Below are positions 1-7,280 of a stretch of 64,000 nt of DNA, piece by piece. The translations under genes were made by a program, and so were the position numbers. Origin of the DNA: [Clostridium] polysaccharolyticum (GTDB lineage Bacteria; Bacillota; Clostridia; Lachnospirales; Lachnospiraceae); the NCBI RefSeq assembly GCF_900111595.1, contig NZ_FOHN01000017.1, positions 1 through 64,000 of the forward strand. Reading direction: 5' to 3'. The notes under the pieces were generated by a model. It was not told the DNA's origin, did not search any database, and saw only the letters and a list, made by a program, of their open reading frames with translations. How positions within the stretch are numbered: position 1 is the first letter of the stretch; each line of letters starts with the position of its first letter.

Positions 1-1
1 C

Positions 2-436
2 TGCAATGCTGTTAAATATGCCAACGATATAGTATATTCAAAAGAAAATGTGTGGGAGAAGCCAGCAGTTGTAAGAGGAAATGAAATAGATGAATTGTTA
101 GGAAATAATCTTGGACACAATTTTCCTGTAATAGACAAAATTGAAAATAGAACTATTACAAGTTTTAAGAGTATTGATTTGACATTAAAATCTTATCAGG
201 ATAAAAATAAGCTATATGGACAGCTTGCAAGGAATGTAAGGCAGTTGGAAGGTTTTTCGGGAAAGGTGTGGTCTGAACAAGAGGTATTGCTTAAAGATTA
301 TGACGCAAAAGTTTTACAAATTGCTATTTCAAAGGCAATTATCACGGGAGAGCAGAAACTTGCTTTTGATGCTGTAAAGCTGTATGCCAAAGAAAAAGGA
401 ATAAAAATAATTGTTACAGTTGTAACAAATAAATAG
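2..436 (+). CDS. C-terminal nuclease-type domain of a polymorphic (contact-dependent) toxin, 5' end outside window
   Basis: The reading frame is open from the first base, so this is the tail of a longer secreted toxin. Counting from the GTG at 50, a conserved pattern appears: Glu12, a NFPVID motif ending at Asp29, and SFKSIDL with Lys40. This E/D/K spacing and the phrase FKSIDL followed by a Tyr-containing segment are typical of the PD-(D/E)XK-like nuclease domains at the C-termini of CdiA-type toxins. The gene is followed 13 bases later by an immunity-like gene, and two truncated copies of its 3' end lie downstream. Toxin activity and nuclease type are inferred from family pattern; the delivery part is not visible. 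Confidence 0.6.
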   Translation, partial: CNAVKYANDIVYSKENVWEKPAVVRGNEIDELLGNNLGHNFPVIDKIENRTITSFKSIDLTLKSYQDKNKLYGQLARNVRQLEGFSGKVWSEQEVLLKDYDAKVLQIAISKAIITGEQKLAFDAVKLYAKEKGIKIIVTVVTNK

Positions 437-449
437 GAGGTAGATGAAG

Positions 450-887
450 ATGTCAAGAGCAAGTATTCACTTTGACAAGAAGAAAAATGTTTTAATTTTT
501 CCGTCATGGAGAGATGAGAATGGTCTTTCAAGAAAGTCTATAAAATATATAAAATTAGAGGAAGAGTATGATGAGAAAAAGCTAGGTGAAAAAATTATAG
601 AAGCTTTAGAAGTAAGTGCAATTAATGAACAAGAAAATAAATTGCAAAATACTTGGAAGCAAGCAACTAAATTACAAAGTTGGAAGGCATTTCAAAAAAA
701 GTATGAATGTGTAATGATTGATGTGAATGACGAAGGTATCTGGTATATTGCTAAATATAGAAAACTGAAAGATGGTTCTTACGGATTAGAAAAAGGTGAT
801 GAAGAAAAATACAGTCGTGAATACACTGAACCATTAACAGCTCAACAGTTAGGACATATCGTATTAGAGATGTTAGAAATAAAATAA
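450..887 (+). CDS. Immunity protein of CdiI type, copy 1
   Basis: A 145-residue cytoplasmic protein without signal peptide or membrane segments. It would bind and neutralise the toxin domain encoded immediately upstream. An AGGAGG sits 9 bases before the ATG at 450, which is a better start than the ATG at 444 and gives a protein that aligns end to end with the second copy (MSRASIHFDKKKN versus MGRSSIYFDKKGN). The C-terminal 45 residues (RKLKDGS to VLEMLEIK) are almost identical in all three copies, while the middle diverges, as expected for toxin-matched immunity proteins. The CdiI-like assignment is from memory of the family and the toxin context. Confidence 0.6.
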   Translation: MSRASIHFDKKKNVLIFPSWRDENGLSRKSIKYIKLEEEYDEKKLGEKIIEALEVSAINEQENKLQNTWKQATKLQSWKAFQKKYECVMIDVNDEGIWYIAKYRKLKDGSYGLEKGDEEKYSREYTEPLTAQQLGHIVLEMLEIK

Positions 888-898
888 GAGTGTACCTC
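756..898 (+). repeat. Long direct repeat at the 3' end of each immunity gene (unit 1 of 3)
   Basis: The last ~130 coding bases of the immunity gene plus about 10 bases beyond the stop (ending AATAAGAGTGTACCTC) recur at about 1466-1608 and, without the final bases, at 2309-2446. Identity is far higher than in the 5' two thirds of the genes. Such shared ends would let modules recombine. Confidence 0.8.
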
Positions 899-899
899 A

Positions 900-1148
900 A
901 AATCCTATCAGACTCGAAATGGGCTGTATCATAGATTAGCAAAGTATGTGAGAGACTTAAGTGGGTTTACAGGAAAAACATGGACAACTATTGAAATAAA
1001 AGTATCTGATTATAATAAAAAAGTATTATGGCTTGCCATTCCAGATGTTACAATGAAAGGGGAACAACAGATTGCTTTGGATGCGATTAAGGTTTATGCT
1101 AAAGAACGAGGAATTAAAATTAGTATTTTGGTGATAACTTCCAAATAG
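900..1148 (+). pseudogene. Orphan toxin tail, copy 2 (N-terminally truncated)
   Basis: In frame from about 900 the sequence reads KSYQTRNGLYHRLAKYVRDL, which aligns with the second half of the toxin domain at 187-436 and continues to the toxin stop. The catalytic-looking Glu and Asp region is absent because homology begins abruptly within the KSYQ segment, just after the repeat that ends the previous immunity gene. A GTG at 948 could start a 66-residue protein but no good ribosome binding site precedes it. This looks like a silent cassette left by recombination rather than a working gene. Confidence 0.65.
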
Positions 1149-1159
1149 GAGGGGTAGAA

Positions 1160-1597
1160 ATGGGTAGATCAAGTATTTATTTTGATAAGAAAGGGAATGT
1201 AATTATTGTTCCATATTGGAGGGCTGAAGATGGTATTTCAAGGCAATCTATGAAATTTGCAAAACTGAATTTCGGATATAGTGAAACAGAGTTGGGAAAA
1301 GAAATACTAGATGTATTAGAAACAAGCAGAATCAATGAATATGAAGATAAAAAACAAAATCCATGGAAAGAAGCAAGCAATCTAAAAACATGGAAGGCAT
1401 TTTGGAAGAAATATGAAAGTGTTATAGTAGACATTGATGAAAAAGGAATCTGGTATATTGATAAATACCGAAAACTGAAAGATGGTTCCTTCGGTTTGGA
1501 AAAAGGAGATGAGGAAAAGTACAGTCGGGAATATACCGAGCCATTAACAGCCCAACAGTTAGGACATATCGTATTAGAGATGTTAGAAATAAAATAA
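1160..1597 (+). CDS. Immunity protein of CdiI type, copy 2
   Basis: A 145-residue homologue of copy 1 with a strong AGGAGGGG ribosome binding site 7 bases before ATG. It follows the truncated toxin tail by 11 bases, mirroring the spacing of the first toxin-immunity pair. The N-terminal IYFDKKGNVI segment and the C-terminal segment are shared with copies 1 and 3, and residues 35-60 (LNFGYSETELGKEILDVLE) match copy 3 better than copy 1. It has no intact matching toxin here, so it would serve as an orphan immunity gene against toxins carried by sister strains. Confidence 0.6.
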   Translation: MGRSSIYFDKKGNVIIVPYWRAEDGISRQSMKFAKLNFGYSETELGKEILDVLETSRINEYEDKKQNPWKEASNLKTWKAFWKKYESVIVDIDEKGIWYIDKYRKLKDGSFGLEKGDEEKYSREYTEPLTAQQLGHIVLEMLEIK

Positions 1598-1847
1598 GAG
1601 TGTACCTCTGTTTCAATATTCCAGCAGGCAAGCTTGTAACAGCTAGGAATGTGTGAGACAGAGGCATTTTAGGCAAGATAAGAATTACGGTGTTGGAAAG
1701 AAAGCAAATATAAAGCAGAACTTAAAATATTCATAGGAGGTGCTATCTGGTTTAAAAGGATAGTACCTTTTTAAGATTATTTAGGTAAGAATGTTATCTT
1801 TACAACTAAAAGAACGAATGATGTAATTGTACAGTAAAGTGGATAGG

Positions 1848-1981
1848 ATAAAAAAGCATTATGGCTTGCCATTCCAGATGTTACAATGAAGGGAGAGCAA
1901 CAGACTGCTTTGGATGCGATTAAGGTTTATGCTAAAGAACGAGGGATTAAGATTATTATTTCAGTGATAACAAAAAAATAG
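1848..1981 (+). pseudogene. Orphan toxin tail, copy 3 (last 43 codons only)
   Basis: From ATAAAAAAGCATTATGG the DNA matches the end of toxin tail 2 nearly base for base; it encodes KKALWLAIPDVTMKGEQQ and continues to a stop, and has no start codon or upstream homology. It precedes immunity copy 3 by 15 bases, repeating the toxin-then-immunity order. Confidence 0.7.
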
Positions 1982-1996
1982 GAGGAATAAAAAAAT

Positions 1997-2440
1997 ATGT
2001 TTATACAAAGTGTAAGTATTTATTTTGATAAAAAGAAAAATGTAATTATTTTTCCGATTTGGCGAGATGAAGATGGAATTCCAAGACAATCTATGAAATT
2101 TGTAAAACTGAATTTCGGATATAATGAAACAGAGTTGGGAAAAGAAATACTAGATGTGTTAGAAACAAGCCGGATCAATGAGTATGAAGATACGAAGCAG
2201 AATGCGTGGAAGGAAGCATCTAACTTAAATACATGGAAAAAGTTTCAAAAAAATTATGAAACAGTAAAAGTGGACCTATTTGAAAATAAGAAATGGAATC
2301 TGGCGAAATACCGAAAACTGAAAGATGGTTCCTTCGGTTTGGAAAAAGGAGATGAGGAAAAGTACAGTCGGGAATATACCGAGCCATTAACAGTCCAACA
2401 GTTAGGACATATTGTATTAGAGATGTTAAAAATAAAATAA
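1997..2440 (+). CDS. Immunity protein of CdiI type, copy 3
   Basis: A 147-residue homologue of copies 1 and 2, with AGGAGGAAT 10 bases before its ATG. The N-terminus is slightly longer (MFIQSVSIYFDKKKN). Residues 100-112 (VDLFENKKWNLAK) differ from the other two copies, while the last 45 residues are near identical. As for copy 2, the adjoining toxin is only a fragment, so this is best read as an orphan immunity gene. Confidence 0.6.
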   Translation: MFIQSVSIYFDKKKNVIIFPIWRDEDGIPRQSMKFVKLNFGYNETELGKEILDVLETSRINEYEDTKQNAWKEASNLNTWKKFQKNYETVKVDLFENKKWNLAKYRKLKDGSFGLEKGDEEKYSREYTEPLTVQQLGHIVLEMLKIK

Positions 2441-2493
2441 GAGTGTAAGAACTGTCAATTACAAAGCATGTAAAAGTTAGGAGGTAGATGGAG

Positions 2494-2612
2494 ATGTCAA
2501 GAGCAAGTATTCATTTTGATTAGAGGAAGAGTATGATGAGAAAAAGCTAGGTGAAAAATTATAGAAGCTTTAGAAGTAAGTGCAATTAATGAACAAGAAA
2601 ATAAATTGGAAG
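2494..2612 (+). pseudogene. Immunity gene remnant, copy 4
   Basis: After a ribosome binding site identical to that of copy 1, the DNA reads MSRASIHFD and then stops at TAG, because the stretch between HFD and the LEEEYDEKKLGE segment of copy 1 has been deleted. One A has also been lost from the run in GGTGAAAAATT, shifting the frame. Homology to copy 1 fades at about 2612. It marks the right end of the array. Confidence 0.7.
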
Positions 2613-2935
2613 CATATAGGTTTTCGTATAAGGATTGACAAAAATTGATTTTTCATTGTTGCTGTATTTATGGTAAAATAGTAAAGTATCTAACTTCTAT
2701 ATTTTATTTTTCTAAAGATACAGTTTGTGAACCTGTAACATAAGAATGCGCCCTAAAGGGCAGGACACTGGATGCACATGGATCAGTAAGGAAAAGAATA
2801 AAGGGCGTATATTTACACCTAGGCGAACCCATAAGAAACTTGTTGACACCATTGAAATGGAATAGTATCAATGAGATGGAATGGAAAAATATGCGATAAG
2901 AGAAAAATTCATCTCAATTTAAAAGGAGTATGAGA
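2613..2935 (+). promoter_or_regulatory. Intergenic region with promoter for the esterase gene
   Basis: A TTGACA at 2843-2848 is followed after 17 bases by TATCAA at 2866-2871, a plausible sigma-A promoter about 60 bases before the esterase start. Further upstream, ATGCGCCCT (2746-2754) and AGGGCGTAT (2802-2810) can pair (8 of 9) and enclose about 47 bases, so an RNA structure or the stump of a mobile element is possible; I could not match it to a known riboswitch. Confidence 0.4.
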
Positions 2936-4447
2936 ATGAACAATTGTAAAGTACAAACAAAAAACGGAACAGTGGAAGGCAAATTGGAAGATGGAGTATA
3001 CCAGTGGCTAGGAATTCCTTATGCAAAGAAACCTTTAGGTGAGTATAGGTTTCGAAGAGCACAGCCAGCAGACAACTGGGAAGGGATACTGGAAACAGTA
3101 AAGTGGAGCATGAAACCGTTGCAGCCACCATTTTTGACGTCAAATCCAGATGTAGAAGAAAGTGAAGACTGTTTGTATTTAAATATCTGGTCTAGTGGGA
3201 CAGGAGAAAAGAAACCAGTAGTGGTTTTTATTTATGGCAGTGCATATATTATAGGAGAAGCTTCTATGAAGACGTATGTCGGAACTAGATATGCACAGGA
3301 TGGGATTGTATTAGTGACATTTAATCATAGAGTTGGAGTATTTGGCGGGTATGATCTGGCACATTATCCAGAAGGAGAAAGAGATTATGATTCGGATATT
3401 ATGATAAGCGACCAGATTCAGGCTCTTCGCTGGATACACGAAAATATAGAAGCTTTTGGAGGAGATAAAGATAAAGTAACCATTATGGGAGAATCAGCTG
3501 GTGGAAGCTCCGTAATTAACCTGATTGCATCACCAGCAACAGATGGACTCTTTCATCAGGCAATTGTACAAAGTGGAGTAATTGGAGGAGCAGCAAAACC
3601 AGAAGTTGCCAAGAGGAACATGCATCTGCTTTTGGAGCATTTGCATTTGACGGAAGCAGAAATTAGTAAAATGAAAGATACAAATACAGAAGTTCTGCAG
3701 GAAGCCTCTCTCTGGCTTTTAAATAATTATACAAGGGAAAATCCAGGTATTTTTCTTCCTGGAAATGTATATGGCGGAGGATTTTTGCCTGAGCCGCCTT
3801 TAGAAGCTATGAAAAAAGGTCGTGGAAAGGGAATTCGCCTTCTGATTGGCACTAATAAAGATGAGGCAACATTATTTATTCATGGTGATTCCAGCAATAT
3901 GATGTATACGAAAGAGGAGATTGAGAAGTTTTTTGAAAAATGCCATACGCCGGAAGAAGTAAGAAACAAGCTTCGTAAGTATTATAACAATTTTGAAACG
4001 GATCAGGATATTAAGAATTTTGACAGAGATTATACGTTTACTAATCAGAGTGTAATGGCAGCAGATATACAAAGCCAATCAGCAGATACATATATGTATT
4101 ATTTCTCATTTGAACCAGAACCAGCAACACAGATGGGAATTGGCTGTTTTCATGGAATGGAAATTCCACTTGCAATGGGAACAGAAGATATTTCAGAGAT
4201 GAAGTATTTATATGAAGCATCAGATGCTGAAGCATTGAAAAAGATGGCGGATTGTCTGTATCAGGCTTGGACCAATTTTATTAAGCTGGGCAATCCTAAT
4301 GGAACTGGAGATATGCCTTGGCCAAAGTATAATACCGATACACGGAAGGTGTATGAATTAAATACAGAATGTAAGGTACTGAATAATCCATACATGGAAA
4401 TGATGGAAGCATTCAAAGGATTGAAAGGGTATGAAGAAATTTCGTAA
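2936..4447 (+). CDS. Carboxylesterase, type B (alpha/beta hydrolase)
   Basis: A 503-residue esterase of the COesterase family, which hydrolyses carboxylic esters. The nucleophile elbow GESAGG is present with Ser187; the acidic residue lies in GTNKDEATLF and the catalytic His in CFHGMEIP. The N-terminal GIPYAKKPLGEYRFRRA and EDCLYLNIW motifs are typical of the family and the length is normal. No signal peptide is seen, so it should be cytoplasmic. The ATG at 2936 lies 7 bases after AAGGAG; the ATG at 2930 is too close to it. Substrate is unknown: family members act on xenobiotic, cinnamoyl or acetyl esters. It is a single-gene unit closed by a terminator. Confidence 0.9.
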   Translation: MNNCKVQTKNGTVEGKLEDGVYQWLGIPYAKKPLGEYRFRRAQPADNWEGILETVKWSMKPLQPPFLTSNPDVEESEDCLYLNIWSSGTGEKKPVVVFIYGSAYIIGEASMKTYVGTRYAQDGIVLVTFNHRVGVFGGYDLAHYPEGERDYDSDIMISDQIQALRWIHENIEAFGGDKDKVTIMGESAGGSSVINLIASPATDGLFHQAIVQSGVIGGAAKPEVAKRNMHLLLEHLHLTEAEISKMKDTNTEVLQEASLWLLNNYTRENPGIFLPGNVYGGGFLPEPPLEAMKKGRGKGIRLLIGTNKDEATLFIHGDSSNMMYTKEEIEKFFEKCHTPEEVRNKLRKYYNNFETDQDIKNFDRDYTFTNQSVMAADIQSQSADTYMYYFSFEPEPATQMGIGCFHGMEIPLAMGTEDISEMKYLYEASDAEALKKMADCLYQAWTNFIKLGNPNGTGDMPWPKYNTDTRKVYELNTECKVLNNPYMEMMEAFKGLKGYEEIS

Positions 4448-4486
4448 AATTGATGAAATATAGAACGGATTGTGCATAATGAATAT

Positions 4487-4530
4487 AAAAGACCTGTTCT
4501 CAGAGTTTATATGGGAACAGGTCTTTTATT
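4487..4530. terminator. Bidirectional Rho-independent terminator
   Basis: AAAAGACCTGTTCTC pairs with GGGAACAGGTCTTTT around an 11-base loop, with A and T runs on both sides. It serves the esterase gene from the left and the metal ATPase operon from the right. Confidence 0.9.
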
Positions 4531-4559
4531 ATGATAAGAAAATCGGAAGTTGCTTGCAG

Positions 4560-6410
4560 CTAGTTATTCTTCCAGTATAATGCTCTTGTGGCATTTAATA
4601 TAGCAATGACAGATACGCCAACATCAGCAAATACTGCCATCCACATATTTGCAAGACCAAATGCACCTAGAATTAGGATCGTAAATTTTACTGCCAGTGC
4701 AAAAGAGATATTCTGGTATACGATTCTAAGGGTTTTACGGCTAATGCCAATAGCTGTTGCAATTTTACTTGGCTCATCATTCATAATTACTACATCAGCA
4801 GCTTCAATAGCAGCATCTGATCCAAGTCCACCCATAGCAATTCCTACATCAGCTCTTGTTAAGACAGGAGCATCATTGATTCCATCACCTGCAAAAGCAA
4901 CATAGCCTTTTTTTCTGGCAGGGTCTAAATATTGCTCTACAATGTCAACTTTGTCACTAGGCAAGAGTTCTGTATGGATTTCACCGATTCCTAATTCTTT
5001 GCCAACAGCTTCTCCAGTAGATTTATGATCTCCCGTAAGCAAAACGGTTTTAGAAACTCCCATAGCCTTCATATCAGAGATCGCCTTTTTGGCATCTGGC
5101 TTAATTTCATCGGAAATGATTATATATCCAGCATAGTTATTTCCCACAGCAACATAAATGATAGTTCCAATAAAATCTACTTGAGGAATGGAGATGTTTT
5201 GCTGTTTCATTAATTTTGCATTTCCAGCATAGATGATTAAGTCATCTACATAGGCTTTCACACCATGACCTGCAATTTCTTCTACATCTTTAAGACGGGC
5301 AGCGTCAATTTCTTTTCCATAAGCCTGCTTAATGGATAGAGAAATAGGATGATTGCTATAATGCTCCGCATAGGCACAGTATTCTAATAGAGTATCTTTT
5401 GTAAGGCTATTGCTTTCAATCTTTGTAACTTGGAAACTGCCTTTTGTTAAGGTGCCTGTTTTATCCATTAAAATGGTATCTGTTTTAGCAAGAATTTCAA
5501 GGTAATTGCTTCCTTTTACTAAGATTCCAGCTTTGGAAGCACCGCCAATTCCACCGAAGAAACTAAGAGGCACAGAAATGACTAATGCACATGGGCAGGA
5601 AATTACAAGGAAAATTAGGCCCCTGTGAATCCATCCTGCAAAGCTTTCCTGTAAAATAACTGGTGGAAGAAATGCTAAAAGGAATGCAACAATAACTACA
5701 ACAGGAGTGTAATATCTTGAAAATTTTGTTATAAACTGTTCTGCAGGTGCTTTTTTATTGCTTGCATTTTCAACAAGGTCTAAAATCCTGGATACGGTAG
5801 ATTCTCCAAATTCTTTTGTAACTTTCATGCGCACTATGCCAGATAAATTAATCGTACCGCTAAGGATGGTGTCTCCTTTTTGGATAGTCCTTGGAATGGA
5901 TTCCCCAGTTAATGCAGAAGTATCTAAAGAAGAATTCCCTTCTATGACAATACCATCCAGAGGTACTTTTTCACCTGGTTTGATGAAAATAATATCATCA
6001 ATCAAGACTTCTTCAGGGTCAACATCTTCGAGTTGTCCATTGTGTTCTATATGTGCAATGTCAGGACAGATATCCATCAAATCAGAGATGGATTGTCTGG
6101 ACTTTCCAACTGCAGTTTTTTCAAATAATTCGCCAATCTGGTAAAAAATCATAACGGCAACACCTTCTGGATATTCTCCAATTAGGAAGGCACCGATGGT
6201 TGCAAGGGACATTAAAAAATTTTCGTCAAATACTTGCCCTTTAAGAATATTCCTGCCCGCTTTCATAAGAACTGGATATCCTACTAGTAAATAAGATGCT
6301 AGGAAAAACAAAAACGTAACTGGCCCAGAAACAGGAAGCAGTTCGCCAAGCAGGAAGAGCACAAAACTGATTATAATTTTATACAAAGTCTTTTTCTGCT
6401 TTTTTGTCAT
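4560..6410 (-). CDS. Heavy-metal translocating P1B-type ATPase (Cd/Zn/Pb efflux)
   Basis: A 616-residue membrane pump that exports soft divalent metals using ATP. Visible motifs are the metal-binding membrane CPC in VISCPCALVISVP, the TGES actuator motif, the phosphorylation motif DKTGTLTKG, the His-Pro locus in SNHPISLS and the hinge GDGINDAP. The CPC motif and the CadC-type regulator point to Cd/Zn/Pb rather than Cu, as in CadA/ZntA. Unlike most relatives it has no N-terminal HMA domain; instead it begins with two hydrophobic helices, and the HMA domain is a separate gene 42 bases upstream. AGGAGG lies close before the start. It is the last gene of a three-gene operon. Confidence 0.93.
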   Translation of the reverse strand: MTKKQKKTLYKIIISFVLFLLGELLPVSGPVTFLFFLASYLLVGYPVLMKAGRNILKGQVFDENFLMSLATIGAFLIGEYPEGVAVMIFYQIGELFEKTAVGKSRQSISDLMDICPDIAHIEHNGQLEDVDPEEVLIDDIIFIKPGEKVPLDGIVIEGNSSLDTSALTGESIPRTIQKGDTILSGTINLSGIVRMKVTKEFGESTVSRILDLVENASNKKAPAEQFITKFSRYYTPVVVIVAFLLAFLPPVILQESFAGWIHRGLIFLVISCPCALVISVPLSFFGGIGGASKAGILVKGSNYLEILAKTDTILMDKTGTLTKGSFQVTKIESNSLTKDTLLEYCAYAEHYSNHPISLSIKQAYGKEIDAARLKDVEEIAGHGVKAYVDDLIIYAGNAKLMKQQNISIPQVDFIGTIIYVAVGNNYAGYIIISDEIKPDAKKAISDMKAMGVSKTVLLTGDHKSTGEAVGKELGIGEIHTELLPSDKVDIVEQYLDPARKKGYVAFAGDGINDAPVLTRADVGIAMGGLGSDAAIEAADVVIMNDEPSKIATAIGISRKTLRIVYQNISFALAVKFTILILGAFGLANMWMAVFADVGVSVIAILNATRALYWKNN

Positions 6411-6451
6411 ATTTCAGCCTCCTTTCATTCTGCTATCAGGTAAGGGATGTT

Positions 6452-6670
6452 CTATCGAATAATATGGCAGTCAGGTTCCACTTTGTTAATTGTTTTTTGA
6501 ACCGCATCCATTGTTGTATCAAATTTGTCATCCTGAATGTCAATCGTAAGTTTCTGTGTCATAAAATTTACACGGACAGAATTTACGTTTTCCATTTTAC
6601 TAATGGCCTCTTCCATTTTTGCTGCACAGTTTGCACAATCCAGATCTTCTAATTTAAATACTTTTTTCAT
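6452..6670 (-). CDS. Stand-alone HMA metal-binding protein
   Basis: A 72-residue cytoplasmic protein that is a single heavy-metal-associated domain. The metal site is DCANCAA (CxxC) near residue 15, followed by a beta-alpha-beta-beta-alpha-beta pattern. It probably hands metal to, or modulates, the downstream ATPase, which lacks this domain. It lies between the repressor and pump genes with an AAAGGCGG ribosome binding site, so it is co-transcribed. The DCAN-C form is frequent in Zn/Cd/Pb pumps rather than copper chaperones. Confidence 0.88.
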   Translation of the reverse strand: MKKVFKLEDLDCANCAAKMEEAISKMENVNSVRVNFMTQKLTIDIQDDKFDTTMDAVQKTINKVEPDCHIIR

Positions 6671-6700
6671 AAAAATACCGCCTTTCTATATTGGTTTTAT

Positions 6701-7084
6701 TTATTCGTTAATATGTTCCATGCCTTGATTGATGATAGAGCGTACATGTTCATCAGCTAAGGAGTAAATAATGTTCTTTCCTTCTCGACGGAACCGTACA
6801 AGCCGGTTTTGTTTTAAGACACGAAGCTGATGGGAAATAGCACTTTGAGTCATATTGAGAATTTCAGCAATGTCACAAACGCACATTTCGCTTTCAAATA
6901 ATACATATAGTATCTTAATTCTAGTAGTGTCCCCAAAAACTTTAAATAATTCGGCTAAATCATATAGATATTCTTCAGCTGGCATATTGTTAAAAGCCTG
7001 CTGCACTACTTCCGGATGAACGCACTGTATGTCACAGGTTTCAACGTGAAAATTGTGGGCATGTTCCGTATCGTTTTTACTCAT
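6701..7084 (-). CDS. ArsR/SmtB-family metal-sensing repressor, CadC type
   Basis: A 127-residue winged-helix repressor that leaves its operator when it binds Cd, Pb or Zn. The recognition helix is in MTQSAISHQLRVLKQN and the wing in RREGKNIIYSL. The thiolate site expected for CadC is visible: Cys68 and Cys70 in the MCVCD motif and Cys17 and Cys21 in the N-terminal ETCDIQC. The His-rich N-terminus (EHAHNFH) may add ligands. It is the first gene of the operon, preceded by AAGGAGGATT, and should repress itself, the HMA protein and the ATPase through the inverted repeat upstream. Confidence 0.92.
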   Translation of the reverse strand: MSKNDTEHAHNFHVETCDIQCVHPEVVQQAFNNMPAEEYLYDLAELFKVFGDTTRIKILYVLFESEMCVCDIAEILNMTQSAISHQLRVLKQNRLVRFRREGKNIIYSLADEHVRSIINQGMEHINE

Positions 7085-7125
7085 AATTGCAATCCTCCTT
7101 CTGATTCAGATTATGCAAAAACATA

Positions 7126-7155
7126 TTAACATGTGAATCATTGTTCATATGTTAA
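7126..7155 (-). promoter_or_regulatory. ArsR/CadC-type operator of the metal efflux operon
   Basis: TTAACATGTGAA and TTCATATGTTAA form a 12-6-12 inverted repeat with one mismatch, 42 bases before the repressor start. On the minus strand a TTGACA (7178-7183) and a TATAAC (7157-7162) sit just upstream, so bound repressor would cover the promoter. The form matches the imperfect 12-n-12 operators of SmtB/CadC regulators. Confidence 0.75.
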
Positions 7156-7280
7156 TGTTATACCAATGTAAAAGATTTGTCAACAGAAAATTGATATAAG
7201 ATCCAAAAAACCTTGCTTGACTTTCAATAGGGTAAATGATAAAAAAGAGTAAAAATATATAGTAAGGCAAAGGAGAAGCT

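Noticed and set aside
2746-2812. Sequence beginning ATGCGCCCTAAAGGGC could be the 5' end of a group II intron or a riboswitch
   Set aside because: No domain V or reverse transcriptase is present and only one long-range stem is visible, so no element was called.
5758-6144. 128-codon plus-strand frame inside the metal ATPase gene
   Set aside because: It is opposite a well-conserved P-type ATPase coding region and has no ribosome binding site.
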